Part shown: positions 25,331 through 33,342 of the stretch, in pieces
Layout of the letters: the number at the start of each line of letters is the position of its first letter
Numbering within the stretch: the stretch's first letter is position 1
Origin: DASWID01 sp049682815
GTDB taxonomy: Bacteria > Desulfobacterota_D > UBA1144 > Nemesobacterales > CSP1-2
NCBI GenBank assembly: GCA_049682815.1
Contig: JBAUII010000094.1
Coordinates: 1-36,138, forward strand
Direction: 5' to 3'
DNA length: 36,138 bases
Program-made: the position numbers and the translations under genes
The notes under the pieces: model-generated
Told to the model about the DNA's origin: nothing
What the model saw: the letters and a program-made list of their open reading frames with translations, nothing else
Database searches by the model: none

Positions 25331-26232
25331 CAATGCTTTTGTACCTTGGTGGCTCCGTGATATCTTTCGAAAACCTCAGGATGTAGAATATGAGCCAAAA
25401 TATGAGCTCCTTCAATTATTCTTTGACTCGGACGGAGCAATTCCGAGCTCGATACGATATGGACTTCGTTGTTTTTAATGGCCGAAATTTCCTTGAGAGT
25501 GCTCCATGTTTCTCTAGTTGAGTCTCTGTTGTCTGTTTTATCGTAGGTTATCTCAATTATTACCTCGGGATCAAACGAAAGGATGGCATCTTTTGCAATC
25601 TTAAGCGCAAACCTATTGCTTTCTACTACGTTTTCTCCACCTGCGAGATTTATTAATTCGTTTATATAGTTGTCCCTTCCGATTACATAAATATCCTCGA
25701 GTGTCCCCGGGTTCCGGCCTACAATGAATAAAACCCTTTTCTTGGAAAGCTTTGAGGTCTTTGACCTCATCTCTTCGAATTTTGAACGAATTTTAGCTGC
25801 AAGGTTCTCTGCCTCCTTCTCCTTTTGCAAGATCTTGCCTAGCTGAAGAATCGAATTCTGTATATCTTTAATCGAGTTATTGCTATCAACGGAGAGCGTG
25901 TTTAAGCCTAACTTTCTTATATTATCTCCGAATATACTGTCCTGATCTTTCATAAAGATGACCAAGTCAGGTTTCAGATTGACAATTGCTTCCAGGTTTG
26001 GATTTACCCATCCGCCGACCTTTGGAATAGTCTTCGCTTCTGGTGGGAAGTCTGAATACATTGTTACACCTACGATTTTATCCCAGGCTCCTAGTCCATA
26101 TATAATCTCGGTGACATTCGGCGAAAGCGAAACTATACGTTGAGGGGGTCTGTCGGAATTAGCGTAAATAGTTGTACAAGAGACTATTAATATTGAAAGT
26201 AGTGTGAAGTAGGTTCTTATCACTAATTTCAT
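25330..26232 (-). CDS. btuF: BtuF-like periplasmic cobalamin-binding protein, exported
   Basis: The substrate-binding protein of the ABC importer, 300 residues. The N-terminus has a hydrophobic signal ending LIVSC (about residue 19), a likely lipobox, so it may be a lipoprotein anchored in the inner membrane. The mature part shows RIVSLSPNVTEIIYGLGAWDK and LKPDLVIFMKDQ, typical of the TroA/BtuF fold with a single long linker helix. It begins three bases after the second binding-protein gene. B12 is inferred from the locus. Haem or siderophore binding is possible. Confidence 0.88.
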   Translation of the reverse strand: MKLVIRTYFTLLSILIVSCTTIYANSDRPPQRIVSLSPNVTEIIYGLGAWDKIVGVTMYSDFPPEAKTIPKVGGWVNPNLEAIVNLKPDLVIFMKDQDSIFGDNIRKLGLNTLSVDSNNSIKDIQNSILQLGKILQKEKEAENLAAKIRSKFEEMRSKTSKLSKKRVLFIVGRNPGTLEDIYVIGRDNYINELINLAGGENVVESNRFALKIAKDAILSFDPEVIIEITYDKTDNRDSTRETWSTLKEISAIKNNEVHIVSSSELLRPSQRIIEGAHILAHILHPEVFERYHGATKVQKH

Positions 26233-26235
26233 TTA

Positions 26236-27183
26236 TCATCCCAAGTTTAACTCGAAATAATAGTGATTCCTTAGATTCAGGACTGAGTTATTTGGAAAAT
26301 CGAATTCACACGCTTCTGGGTGAATTATCTTTGCCAATATCTCAAGTCCGTCCACTATTCTGGGTCCCGACCTCGAAAAGTATGAATTTGCATCAACCAG
26401 GTATACATGCCCCCTTCTTGAAGCAGGGATTTGGTTCCAATATGTATGAGAAGTCACGATATCAATCTCCTTGAGTGTATCCTCAATATTGAAGCCGCAA
26501 GGCATTACTACAATAATTTGTGGTGCAAAGTCGAAGATATCATCCCAAGATACTTTAAATGATGGCTCCCCAGGTTTTCCAATTCCATTGTCCCCGCCTG
26601 CAAGCTGAACCATTTCCGGAATCCAATGACCTGCCGCATATGGAGGATCAAGCCATTCCATGCAGAACACCCTTGGTCTATCCCTATCACCAGAGAAGAG
26701 GGATTCAATCCTATGGATTCTCGATTTTAGTTTTTCTACAAGTTCATCCGCACGATCCTTTGTGTCGGTTGCATCTCCGATTTTCAGTATTGTATCGAGT
26801 ATTTGGCCAATTGTGCTTGGTTCCAAGGAAATTACATCCGGAGTGCGACCTAAGGCTTTCACCGATTCTACTACTTCATTTCCTGAGACGGCACATACTT
26901 CGCACAATCCTTGAGTAAGGATTATATCAGGGTTTGCAACTTTCAATGCCTCAATGTCTATGAGATAGGTGCTTTTACCCTCATTCCGATTTTTGATGAT
27001 TAAATCATCTATTTCTCGACTTGATAGCGTTTCCGGATTGATAAAACTAATTATGACCTTAGATTTGTCCCTCACTTCCGGAGGATAGTCGCATTCGTGT
27101 GTAACGCCTACTAAGTTTTCACCCAACCCTAACGCACAGACAATCTCGGTTGTGCTTGGAAGAAATGAACAAATACGCATCAT
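26236..27183 (-). CDS. Second BtuF/TroA-type binding protein, no signal peptide
   Basis: 315 residues from ATG 27183, which follows AAAGG by seven or so bases (GTG 27192 is the longer alternative). The start MMRICSFLPSTTEIVCALGL goes straight into the binding-protein fold with no signal sequence. THECDYPPEVR, LTQGLCEVCAVSG and the VFCMEWLDPPYAAGHW block are typical of the cobalamin-binding-protein subgroup of COG0614 that often lacks export signals. How it works inside the cell is not established. It is cotranscribed with the exported paralogue. Confidence 0.85.
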   Translation of the reverse strand: MMRICSFLPSTTEIVCALGLGENLVGVTHECDYPPEVRDKSKVIISFINPETLSSREIDDLIIKNRNEGKSTYLIDIEALKVANPDIILTQGLCEVCAVSGNEVVESVKALGRTPDVISLEPSTIGQILDTILKIGDATDTKDRADELVEKLKSRIHRIESLFSGDRDRPRVFCMEWLDPPYAAGHWIPEMVQLAGGDNGIGKPGEPSFKVSWDDIFDFAPQIIVVMPCGFNIEDTLKEIDIVTSHTYWNQIPASRRGHVYLVDANSYFSRSGPRIVDGLEILAKIIHPEACEFDFPNNSVLNLRNHYYFELNLG

Positions 27184-27370
27184 ACTGATCACCTTTATTT
27201 GTCAATTGCGGGCACTTCGACCGTACAGGCTTTGGCAAAGCAATCTCCGTACAATTATGAGGCATTCCTTCATGACCAGATTGCTTGCAAGGACCTAGTT
27301 TACTCCATTACTCAGCCCTTCCTCAATTAAATATATCTTTAATGACTTTCGAGCTACTTGCAAGGCTTCA

Positions 27371-28873
27371 TCACCGCGGTGGAAGTATTGAAGCTGTATT
27401 AATTGAACCCAGGCTGAAGCTCGTGTTAACAGTAGTTGTAAAGAAAACATCTGCTCCCTGAAAATCGATTCCCGAAGATCCGGATCTGATTGCAATTGAT
27501 TGTACCCCTTCCAATAATGATGATGAAGAACCCGCTGGAAATGGAGCTATGAATGGAAATGGATTAAGAACGGTTTGATTACCTGAACTATCAAATACTG
27601 CAACCTGGTCGTTATCAAAAATGGATGCAAAGCCGATTCCATCTTGGTTTATTTCAATGTCCCCAATCAAATTTAGACTCGAAAGGTCGGTAAGCACAAT
27701 TGGGTTGTTTGTACCGTTAATAACGGTATTATTTTCTAAATCGACTTTAAGCATAGCTCCAACAATTCCGAGTCCCATATATCCGAATCTCTCATCCGGG
27801 GTAGGTGCGATTTTATTGGGTAAACACACCTTGGGGTTTCCTTCACTCAAAGGAATATTGATCGTATCGATGATGTCATCTAGTTGCGGATCTATGATAT
27901 CAATCGAGGGAGGAAGATCAAAATCGCAGAAGAATTCGGAAAAGTCCGGGCTAGAACTGATGTCACCCGCATTTACCACGTAAATATTGTCGTTGATTAT
28001 TGTCATTCCACCTGTATTTGCCCCGGACGCAGGAAATTGATCGATAAATTGGTTTGTTTCAGCATCAATAACCGATATGAAACCAGGGCCTTGCGGCTCA
28101 AAGTTCTCGTCGAGGTTGTTGTTGGAGACATATACTTTACCGTTTGCGATGGCAACGTCCGAAGGATCTTCGAACCCTGATGCAACAAGTCTTACTTCCT
28201 GGCAGGGTGGGAAATTATTACCCATGCCGGTATTAGCTATTATTAGCTCACACTGACGTGTTTGCACATTTACCATGGCGACACTTTGACCAATATTGTT
28301 TACCACGTACGCATGTGTATCGTCCAAAAATGCCATTGAGACGGGATCAGAGTTAGGGGGTACATCGATATTACCTATCTTTATTGGTGGATTCTGCTCT
28401 AGGTCGAAGATTTCGATGGTATTTAAGAAAGTAAGTACATAAGCCCTATTGCCTCGAATTACAAGGTTTGTCGGAGCGCTGAGAAATCTTTCTATATTTC
28501 TTGTTACCGCTTGTGATAGCAGTGTGACTCCAATATCAGTGTCTTCTACAACAACGCCGTTATCTGTCACCAAAACATTGAAGCTATCATTTGTATTACC
28601 CATAAAGGTCGGGTCGAAGCTTCCATCATGCTCTCCAACGGTAACCTGAGTCTCGTCGGTGTTAATGTTAGTTACTTCTACGAGACTACCTGGCGGGACT
28701 GCACCGGTTGTGCCGCCCACCTTGATGGTTTGATTTGATCCGCTTCTTTCCGCCACGGCAATGATGCTGCCGGTTGGAACAAATCCGCCCCCTTCTTCGC
28801 CACCTGTATCATTACATCCCACGACTGGTACCCCCAAGATAATAAAAATAAAAATGCTCTTAAATATTCTCAT
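27371..28873 (-). CDS. Beta-propeller (YncE-like) lipoprotein in the B12 uptake locus
   Basis: Start ATG 28873, preceded by AGGAGGG. The frame extends nine codons further, to a GTG, but those codons contain the ribosome site. A signal peptide (MRIFKSIFIFIILGVPVVGC) ends in a lipobox with Cys20, so the 500-residue product should be a lipoprotein. Residues about 40-115 look like a small beta domain. From 120 on, repeated units such as NRAYVLTFLNTIEIFDL, THAYVVNNIGQSVAMVNV, GKVYVSNNN...ISVIDAETN and DNIYVVNAG are typical propeller blades. Position next to btuB recalls BtuG, the surface B12-binding propeller of Bacteroides. That role is inference. Confidence 0.8.
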   Translation of the reverse strand: MRIFKSIFIFIILGVPVVGCNDTGGEEGGGFVPTGSIIAVAERSGSNQTIKVGGTTGAVPPGSLVEVTNINTDETQVTVGEHDGSFDPTFMGNTNDSFNVLVTDNGVVVEDTDIGVTLLSQAVTRNIERFLSAPTNLVIRGNRAYVLTFLNTIEIFDLEQNPPIKIGNIDVPPNSDPVSMAFLDDTHAYVVNNIGQSVAMVNVQTRQCELIIANTGMGNNFPPCQEVRLVASGFEDPSDVAIANGKVYVSNNNLDENFEPQGPGFISVIDAETNQFIDQFPASGANTGGMTIINDNIYVVNAGDISSSPDFSEFFCDFDLPPSIDIIDPQLDDIIDTINIPLSEGNPKVCLPNKIAPTPDERFGYMGLGIVGAMLKVDLENNTVINGTNNPIVLTDLSSLNLIGDIEINQDGIGFASIFDNDQVAVFDSSGNQTVLNPFPFIAPFPAGSSSSLLEGVQSIAIRSGSSGIDFQGADVFFTTTVNTSFSLGSINTASILPPR

Positions 28874-28893
28874 GACTAATCCCTCCTTATTTT

Positions 28894-29024
28894 TTTCCAC
28901 GAATTAACACGAATCTACACGAATGTGGTTGTTCTCTTGTAGCGGAATCCTTCAGGATTCCATTTCCATAATATCTTTTTAACTTCTTCGTATTCGAGTT
29001 CATTTGTGTCAATTTGTGGCTAAA
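28894..29024. repeat. Inverted repeat with inner palindrome, between btuB and the lipoprotein gene
   Basis: The outer arms read CCACGAATTAACACGAAT (from 28897) and, as reverse complement of the right side (28996-29024), CCACAAATTGACACAAAT. Inside, GGAATCC TTCA GGATTCC (28944-28961) is a perfect hairpin. The GCGGA...TCC palindrome resembles the one at 34803-34820 next to the group II intron. Both types are widespread intergenic repeats. The hairpin could lower transcription into the lipoprotein gene, but there is no T-run. Confidence 0.65.
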
Positions 29025-29032
29025 TTCTTATC

Positions 29033-30901
29033 TTAAAAATTAATTCCGGCTTTTAGAAACACTGTCCTCCCCGGCAGTGGGAAGTCCAGTGCATCTCGCA
29101 CATCCAGGTTATTAAATAGGTTTTTTACCTCAACCGTCAGAAACAGCTTCCACCATTCGGCTGTTCCGCCAACGTCAAATGTAGTCCTCGCATCGGTGGT
29201 AGGCGAATCCGGAAAGAGAGAAAGAGGGATTTTATCGACGTAGTGTGTTTCCCAAAATAGCTTCAAAAATCTATGTGATAATACCAATCTGAGATCAAAT
29301 TTGTTTCTCGGTCTTCCAGGTAATTGGGCTCCCGTGTCTTCGAGCTCACCGTCTAGAAATGTGTATCCTCCGAACAGTTCTATGAAATCGAATGGCCTTA
29401 CGACCAGACTTGTTTCGATTCCTTGCTCTTTTGCATTTCCGACATTAAGTGGCTCTATCCTTTGAGCGCTGACGAATACAAATAGAATCAGGTCATCTAT
29501 TTTGTCTCTGAAGTAGTTAATTTCGAAACCAATCCTCGGGTGCGAAAAAATAAGACCAAAATCAAAGTCAAAAGAGGTTTCGGGCTTCAGGTTAGGGTTA
29601 CCGCCGATGAACCCTTCTTCTGGGAAGAAGAGTTCACCAAAACTGGGGGCCCTAAAGGACTTTCCTATGTTTCCTTTTAGGGAAATATAGTTAATTGGAT
29701 TAAGAATTACACCTAGCTTTGGTGAAAACCCGTCTTCTGTTGTGCTGGTCTCAGCAGAGGTCCTGTAAAGGTCGTATCTCACCAGAGGGTTTATCAGTAT
29801 CAAGTCTTCAAGGAGGCTAATTTCATCGCTCACGAAAAGACTGTATGTAAATCTGTCGGGATTACCAAAATCTTCGTTTCTTAAAATATCTCCCCTGAAG
29901 TCGGCGGCGATTGTTACGAGCTGGCTGAAGGGGGCATACCACGTGAACCTTGGGTTTGCTCCGAAAGTGAAAATTTTGCTCAGCGTGTCAATGGGAGGAC
30001 CGATGGTCGGGTCCGGGTTTTTGAACTTGAGATTATCGAAACGATTGTACAGTATCAAATCAAGGTCAATATCAGGTTTCAGAAAGCCCGCCTTTGAAAT
30101 ATTAACGCCAGTCAGGTTCCTTATGTCTTTTTGGTTCGCGTTGGGTTGCTGAAATTCTCCGAGTCCGGGAACCCCCCTGTCGTCGTAGAAGAATTCATTT
30201 AGAAATCCGACCTTCCAGCCATTCAGATCATAATCAACCTTTCCCAAAAAACTCTCGGAGTGAAATTCGTTATTTATTCTTTTAACGCTCAGGTCATTTA
30301 TTGATTTAAATTCGAAATCACCATTGCTCTGGGCGTGTGTATACGATAGAAAGTATCCAAGATTCCCAATTTTTTGCGCTCTTGACGCATTTATCAACAG
30401 AGTTTCAAATGAGCCATAGGTAGCCGATAGAGAAGTAAATGGTTGATCTGTTTTCTTTGTAACGATATTTACAACCCCGCCGATAGCGTCTGAACCTGCA
30501 AGGGCTGATGCGCCGCCCCTTATGATTTCAAATTTATCGACGTAATCTACGGGTATTGTAGATAGGTCAACACCTCCCCCAAGCGGGTTGTTCAGTCTGA
30601 TACCATCTAATAGAATAACCACCTGGTCATTTGAGGAGCCTCTGATTGAGAGTGTTTTAAGCTGTCCGAATCCTCCAAAATCCCTGACAACCACTCCTGG
30701 AGAAAAGGATAGGATTTCGGGAGTTGTGTTGTATTCACCTCTGAAATCCTCGAGCTCGAGTATAGTTGAGAATGCCGAGGGGTAGTTTAACGGTGGCGAG
30801 ATGGGAGCTTCTTCAACAATTACAGGTTCAAGGACCTTCTCTTGCTGGGCAAAGCCCTTGGTATAGATTAAAAGGAAAAATAAAACAACTGCCGTTTTCA
30901 C
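29033..30901 (-). CDS. btuB: TonB-dependent outer-membrane receptor, BtuB-like
   Basis: 622 residues from GTG 30901. The signal peptide (MKTAVVLFFLLIYTKGFAQQ) precedes a TonB-box-like EPVIVEEAP. The plug domain shows PEILSFSPGVVVRDFGG, LSIRGSSNDQVVILLDGIRLN and IIRGGASALAGSDAIGGVVNI. The barrel ends in a C-terminal phenylalanine (FLKAGINF), the usual outer-membrane insertion signal. The length matches BtuB (about 600). A cobalamin riboswitch directly upstream supports B12 as substrate. The ribosome site lies inside a hairpin (30907-30935). Confidence 0.94.
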   Translation of the reverse strand: MKTAVVLFFLLIYTKGFAQQEKVLEPVIVEEAPISPPLNYPSAFSTILELEDFRGEYNTTPEILSFSPGVVVRDFGGFGQLKTLSIRGSSNDQVVILLDGIRLNNPLGGGVDLSTIPVDYVDKFEIIRGGASALAGSDAIGGVVNIVTKKTDQPFTSLSATYGSFETLLINASRAQKIGNLGYFLSYTHAQSNGDFEFKSINDLSVKRINNEFHSESFLGKVDYDLNGWKVGFLNEFFYDDRGVPGLGEFQQPNANQKDIRNLTGVNISKAGFLKPDIDLDLILYNRFDNLKFKNPDPTIGPPIDTLSKIFTFGANPRFTWYAPFSQLVTIAADFRGDILRNEDFGNPDRFTYSLFVSDEISLLEDLILINPLVRYDLYRTSAETSTTEDGFSPKLGVILNPINYISLKGNIGKSFRAPSFGELFFPEEGFIGGNPNLKPETSFDFDFGLIFSHPRIGFEINYFRDKIDDLILFVFVSAQRIEPLNVGNAKEQGIETSLVVRPFDFIELFGGYTFLDGELEDTGAQLPGRPRNKFDLRLVLSHRFLKLFWETHYVDKIPLSLFPDSPTTDARTTFDVGGTAEWWKLFLTVEVKNLFNNLDVRDALDFPLPGRTVFLKAGINF

Positions 30902-30906
30902 GAAGC

Positions 30907-30935
30907 CCCCTGCTCTTCAGTATTGGAGGCAGGGG
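30907..30935 (-). promoter_or_regulatory. Hairpin that can hide the btuB ribosome binding site
   Basis: On the minus strand CCCCTGC (30935-30929) pairs perfectly with GCAGGGG (30913-30907). The AGGGGG ribosome site of the GTG start at 30901 lies in the second arm. Together with the upstream riboswitch this looks like a translation-control platform. A second hairpin (30957-30986, TTTACTTTT-type stem) lies between the two and could be the switching partner. Confidence 0.6.
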
Positions 30936-30989
30936 ATGATTTTAATTTAGAAGTCATTTACTTTTATCCCCTCGATAAAAAGTAAATCA

Positions 30990-31165
30990 AGGTTTCAGAG
31001 GCAGGTCTTCTGGCTTGAAGCTTATTAACCTTTGCGCCTTCCCAGAATCGCTTAGGAGTTCCAGTGGCAACGTGCAAAGGCTTCTAGGCTACTTACAGCA
31101 GCGGGGCTGCACCGGATTCTCACCGGATTTCCCTTTTAAGCCTAGCCGGCACCTAAGAATCTTAG
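30990..31165 (-). promoter_or_regulatory. Cobalamin (AdoCbl) riboswitch
   Basis: Read on the minus strand: AGGTGCC at the 5' side, CCGGTGAGAATCCGGTGCAG and CCCGCTGCTGTAAG in the core, a B12 box containing GCCACTG (about 31069-31061), CTGGGAAGG, and the 3' closing AGCCAGAAGACCTGCC. All the main conserved segments of the class are present in order. It lies about 90 bases upstream of btuB and should shut off the B12 uptake genes when cobalamin is plentiful. Confidence 0.96.
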
Positions 31166-31455
31166 ATTTTTAAAGACCAAGAAATTCTTATACCACATAA
31201 TAGACTCTGCGTAAATAAAGTCAAGGGGTGGTTTTGATTCCAGATTGGGCCAGGAATAAGACCGCTTGGCATAAACCGAGTCGAGCATTAATACGAATGG
31301 GGCCGGAGAGTTACTTTGATTACATGACCAGTTTCAATGCGGGGTAAGAAAACCCCGCCTATCCAAAGACGATTTGTAAAGAGCCGATCACCCTGAGTCC
31401 TGAGTCTATCGAAGGATCGAAGGGTGAATCCTGTGGTTCATTTTCTTGGAAGTGC
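31166..31455. other. Upstream region of the riboswitch, with two repeat hairpins
   Basis: This gap holds two small palindromic elements: GCGGGG/CCCCGC at 31339-31358, and a TCACCCT...AGGGTGA hairpin at 31388-31427 containing TATCGAAGGATCGAAGG, a common environmental repeat. The btuB promoter must lie just beyond 31165, but no clear hexamers were picked out. No coding frame is supported. Confidence 0.5.
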
Positions 31456-32481
31456 TTAGGCAAGTGCGGGAATGACCTCTTTCCCGAACAACTCTATGCA
31501 TTTTGAAATCGCAGCTTGATTTGCCTGTGGGAATATCATCCTACAGGCAATATAATTGATGCCGATTTCTTCTTTATAACGGTTGATTTCTTGAATGGAC
31601 TCGTCAGGAGTTCCAATAATGAACCTTTCTTCCTCAAGATGGTCAAACAGCGGGTCATCAAGACCTGTGAGTTGCTTCCCTCTTACATACATCTTTACAC
31701 CTAAGGTGAAATAGTACTTATACATATCAATGATGTATTTGTTACCACCCTGTTTGGCCTTTTCGCTGTCACTGTGCAGGTAGGTTTCCCGTATCAGTAT
31801 GTGTTCAATGCCATCCGGATTCTTCCCCGCTTCTGTAGCGCCTTCATTGTAGAAGCTCAAAGTATCTCTTACCATCTGCATGGTTCTTCCGGGGCCGATA
31901 AGGAGAGGGTAACCCATTCTACCTGCCCGCTTAATTCCCGGCTTTTCGAATGCTCCAATGTAAATTGGGATATGGGGTTGTTGAATGGGTTTTGGAGTCA
32001 CATTCAGGTTGGTATATTTATATCGCTTTCCTTCGAAGGAGAAATTCTCTTCAGTCCATGCTTTAACTATTACATCTATTCCCTCTTCCATTCTTGACGG
32101 TCTTTGCTTCATTGGAACGCAAAGTCCATCGAATTCCTCTTTCCGGTATCCTAAGACGACGCCGAGGTTAAATCTTCCATTTGATATGTTATCGACAAGC
32201 GCAGCATCCTCAGCCACCCTTATTGGATCGTGCAGTGGTAGAATAACGCCTGCGGAACCGATTCGTATACGGCTTGTAACCGCGGCCATTGCTGACGCTA
32301 TTATCGGTGGATAGGGACAATAGCCATCAGGGAGAAAGTGATGTTCTGATATCCACGCAGAATCGAAGTTTGCCATCTCTGCAAGTTTTACCTGCTCAAG
32401 CGTTCGTCTATAGAGTTCCGCAGTAGAGACGGGATTATCTTTATGTGTCTGCATTGTAAAAAGTCCCACTCCAAATTTCAT
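31456..32481 (-). CDS. LLM-class (luciferase-like) flavin-dependent oxidoreductase
   Basis: 341 residues with the luciferase-like monooxygenase TIM barrel: MKFGVGLFT, AEMANFDSAWISEHHF, IRIGSAGVILPLHDPIRVAEDAALVDNISNGR and LGVVLGYRKEEFDG are the family blocks. It uses reduced FMN or F420; which one cannot be told here. The substrate is unknown. It starts at ATG 32481 after a GGAGGAAC-like ribosome site. It lies 24 bases after the toxin gene on the same strand, so read-through transcription is possible. Confidence 0.92.
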   Translation of the reverse strand: MKFGVGLFTMQTHKDNPVSTAELYRRTLEQVKLAEMANFDSAWISEHHFLPDGYCPYPPIIASAMAAVTSRIRIGSAGVILPLHDPIRVAEDAALVDNISNGRFNLGVVLGYRKEEFDGLCVPMKQRPSRMEEGIDVIVKAWTEENFSFEGKRYKYTNLNVTPKPIQQPHIPIYIGAFEKPGIKRAGRMGYPLLIGPGRTMQMVRDTLSFYNEGATEAGKNPDGIEHILIRETYLHSDSEKAKQGGNKYIIDMYKYYFTLGVKMYVRGKQLTGLDDPLFDHLEEERFIIGTPDESIQEINRYKEEIGINYIACRMIFPQANQAAISKCIELFGKEVIPALA

Positions 32482-32505
32482 TTCGTTCCTCCGTGTTAAG
32501 AAAAA

Positions 32506-32943
32506 TTAACCTACAAATGATGTCTTTAATCCTTGATGATTTGCGAACTCTTTTTGTCTCTTATCCGATGTGACAAAAGTCAGATCTATTTCAGTGTTAT
32601 CCTTAAATATCAAGGCTGATGCTATGTGGATAGAATCTAGTGTTCTAGAATCAGATTGAAGAGCAACTGACTCAGCCCTAAGTAAGATTTCATCAGTCAA
32701 CCTCAAAATCTCAATGTACTCAGTATCCTCTTTAATCCGGTTTACAAGCCTATCAAAATCCTTATCACCTATCTCTCCTCGTTTCCTCTTTCTGGAAAGG
32801 CTGGAAAAACACTCAATTATTAATATTGCTGAGGAAAGGATTCTACTTTTTCTCACAAGATTCCTCGCTACTTGAGACCCTTTCTCTCTCACGAAAAGCT
32901 TTAGATATGTGCTGGTATCTAGATAAACCCACGGAAGATTCAT
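32506..32943 (-). CDS. vapC: PIN-domain toxin (VapC family)
   Basis: A predicted endoribonuclease of 145 residues. The acidic PIN residues are in place: Asp in VYLDTSTYLKLF (residue 8), Glu in LIIECFSSL (about 44), Asp in SRTLDSIHIASAL (about 103) and Asp in FVTSDKRQ (about 126). It follows the antitoxin gene by 47 bases on the same strand, the usual antitoxin-first order. The RNA target is unknown. Confidence 0.9.
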   Translation of the reverse strand: MNLPWVYLDTSTYLKLFVREKGSQVARNLVRKSRILSSAILIIECFSSLSRKRKRGEIGDKDFDRLVNRIKEDTEYIEILRLTDEILLRAESVALQSDSRTLDSIHIASALIFKDNTEIDLTFVTSDKRQKEFANHQGLKTSFVG

Positions 32944-32990
32944 CGTATGATTTCTTGACTAGGCTTATAGTAACCGAGACTAAGGCAAGT

Positions 32991-33278
32991 CTAAAACCTT
33001 TCCGTTCGTTCTTCTATTACAATTTGTGAAATAGGCTTGCCACTAATAGTAATTAGATTATGAAGTGGGAATCTACCCCTTTTGCCACGCTTTAGTATCC
33101 CTTCTTCTTCTAAAACTTTTATTCTTTGAGTCTCCTTCTCACCTTCTGCCTGAGGAATCGGTTTTATAATAGCAATAGGGTTACCCCTCTCGGTCAATAT
33201 AACCTCCTTGCCATTTTTAACCATCTTCAGATACTTGGAAAAGTGTAAGTTTGCTTCTCTTAATCCAATTTTTGTCAA
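32991..33278 (-). CDS. Phd/YefM-type antitoxin
   Basis: 95 residues. MTKIGLREANLHFSKYLKMVKNGKEVILTERGNPIAIIKP, here from positions 1 to 40, is the Phd/YefM DNA-binding N-terminus. The C-terminal half should wrap the toxin. The start is TTG at 33278, with GGGG about eight bases upstream. A promoter and an 18-base palindrome sit immediately upstream, as expected for an autoregulated toxin-antitoxin unit. Confidence 0.88.
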   Translation of the reverse strand: MTKIGLREANLHFSKYLKMVKNGKEVILTERGNPIAIIKPIPQAEGEKETQRIKVLEEEGILKRGKRGRFPLHNLITISGKPISQIVIEERTERF

Positions 33279-33292
33279 TATTCGACCCCAGT

Positions 33293-33338
33293 TGTAGTTA
33301 TGTCACTACATTTTATCATAATTCATTTATTATATCAA
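33293..33338 (-). promoter_or_regulatory. Toxin-antitoxin promoter with overlapping operator-like palindrome
   Basis: On the minus strand TTGATA (33338-33333), a 17-base spacer and TAAAAT (33315-33310) form a good sigma-70-type promoter. TGTAGT-GACATA-ACTACA (33310-33293) starts at the end of the -10 box and is a perfect six-base inverted repeat. This is a natural place for the antitoxin to bind and repress. The promoter is seen directly; the regulation is inferred from the Phd/YefM family. Confidence 0.65.
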
Positions 33339-33342
33339 AAAT

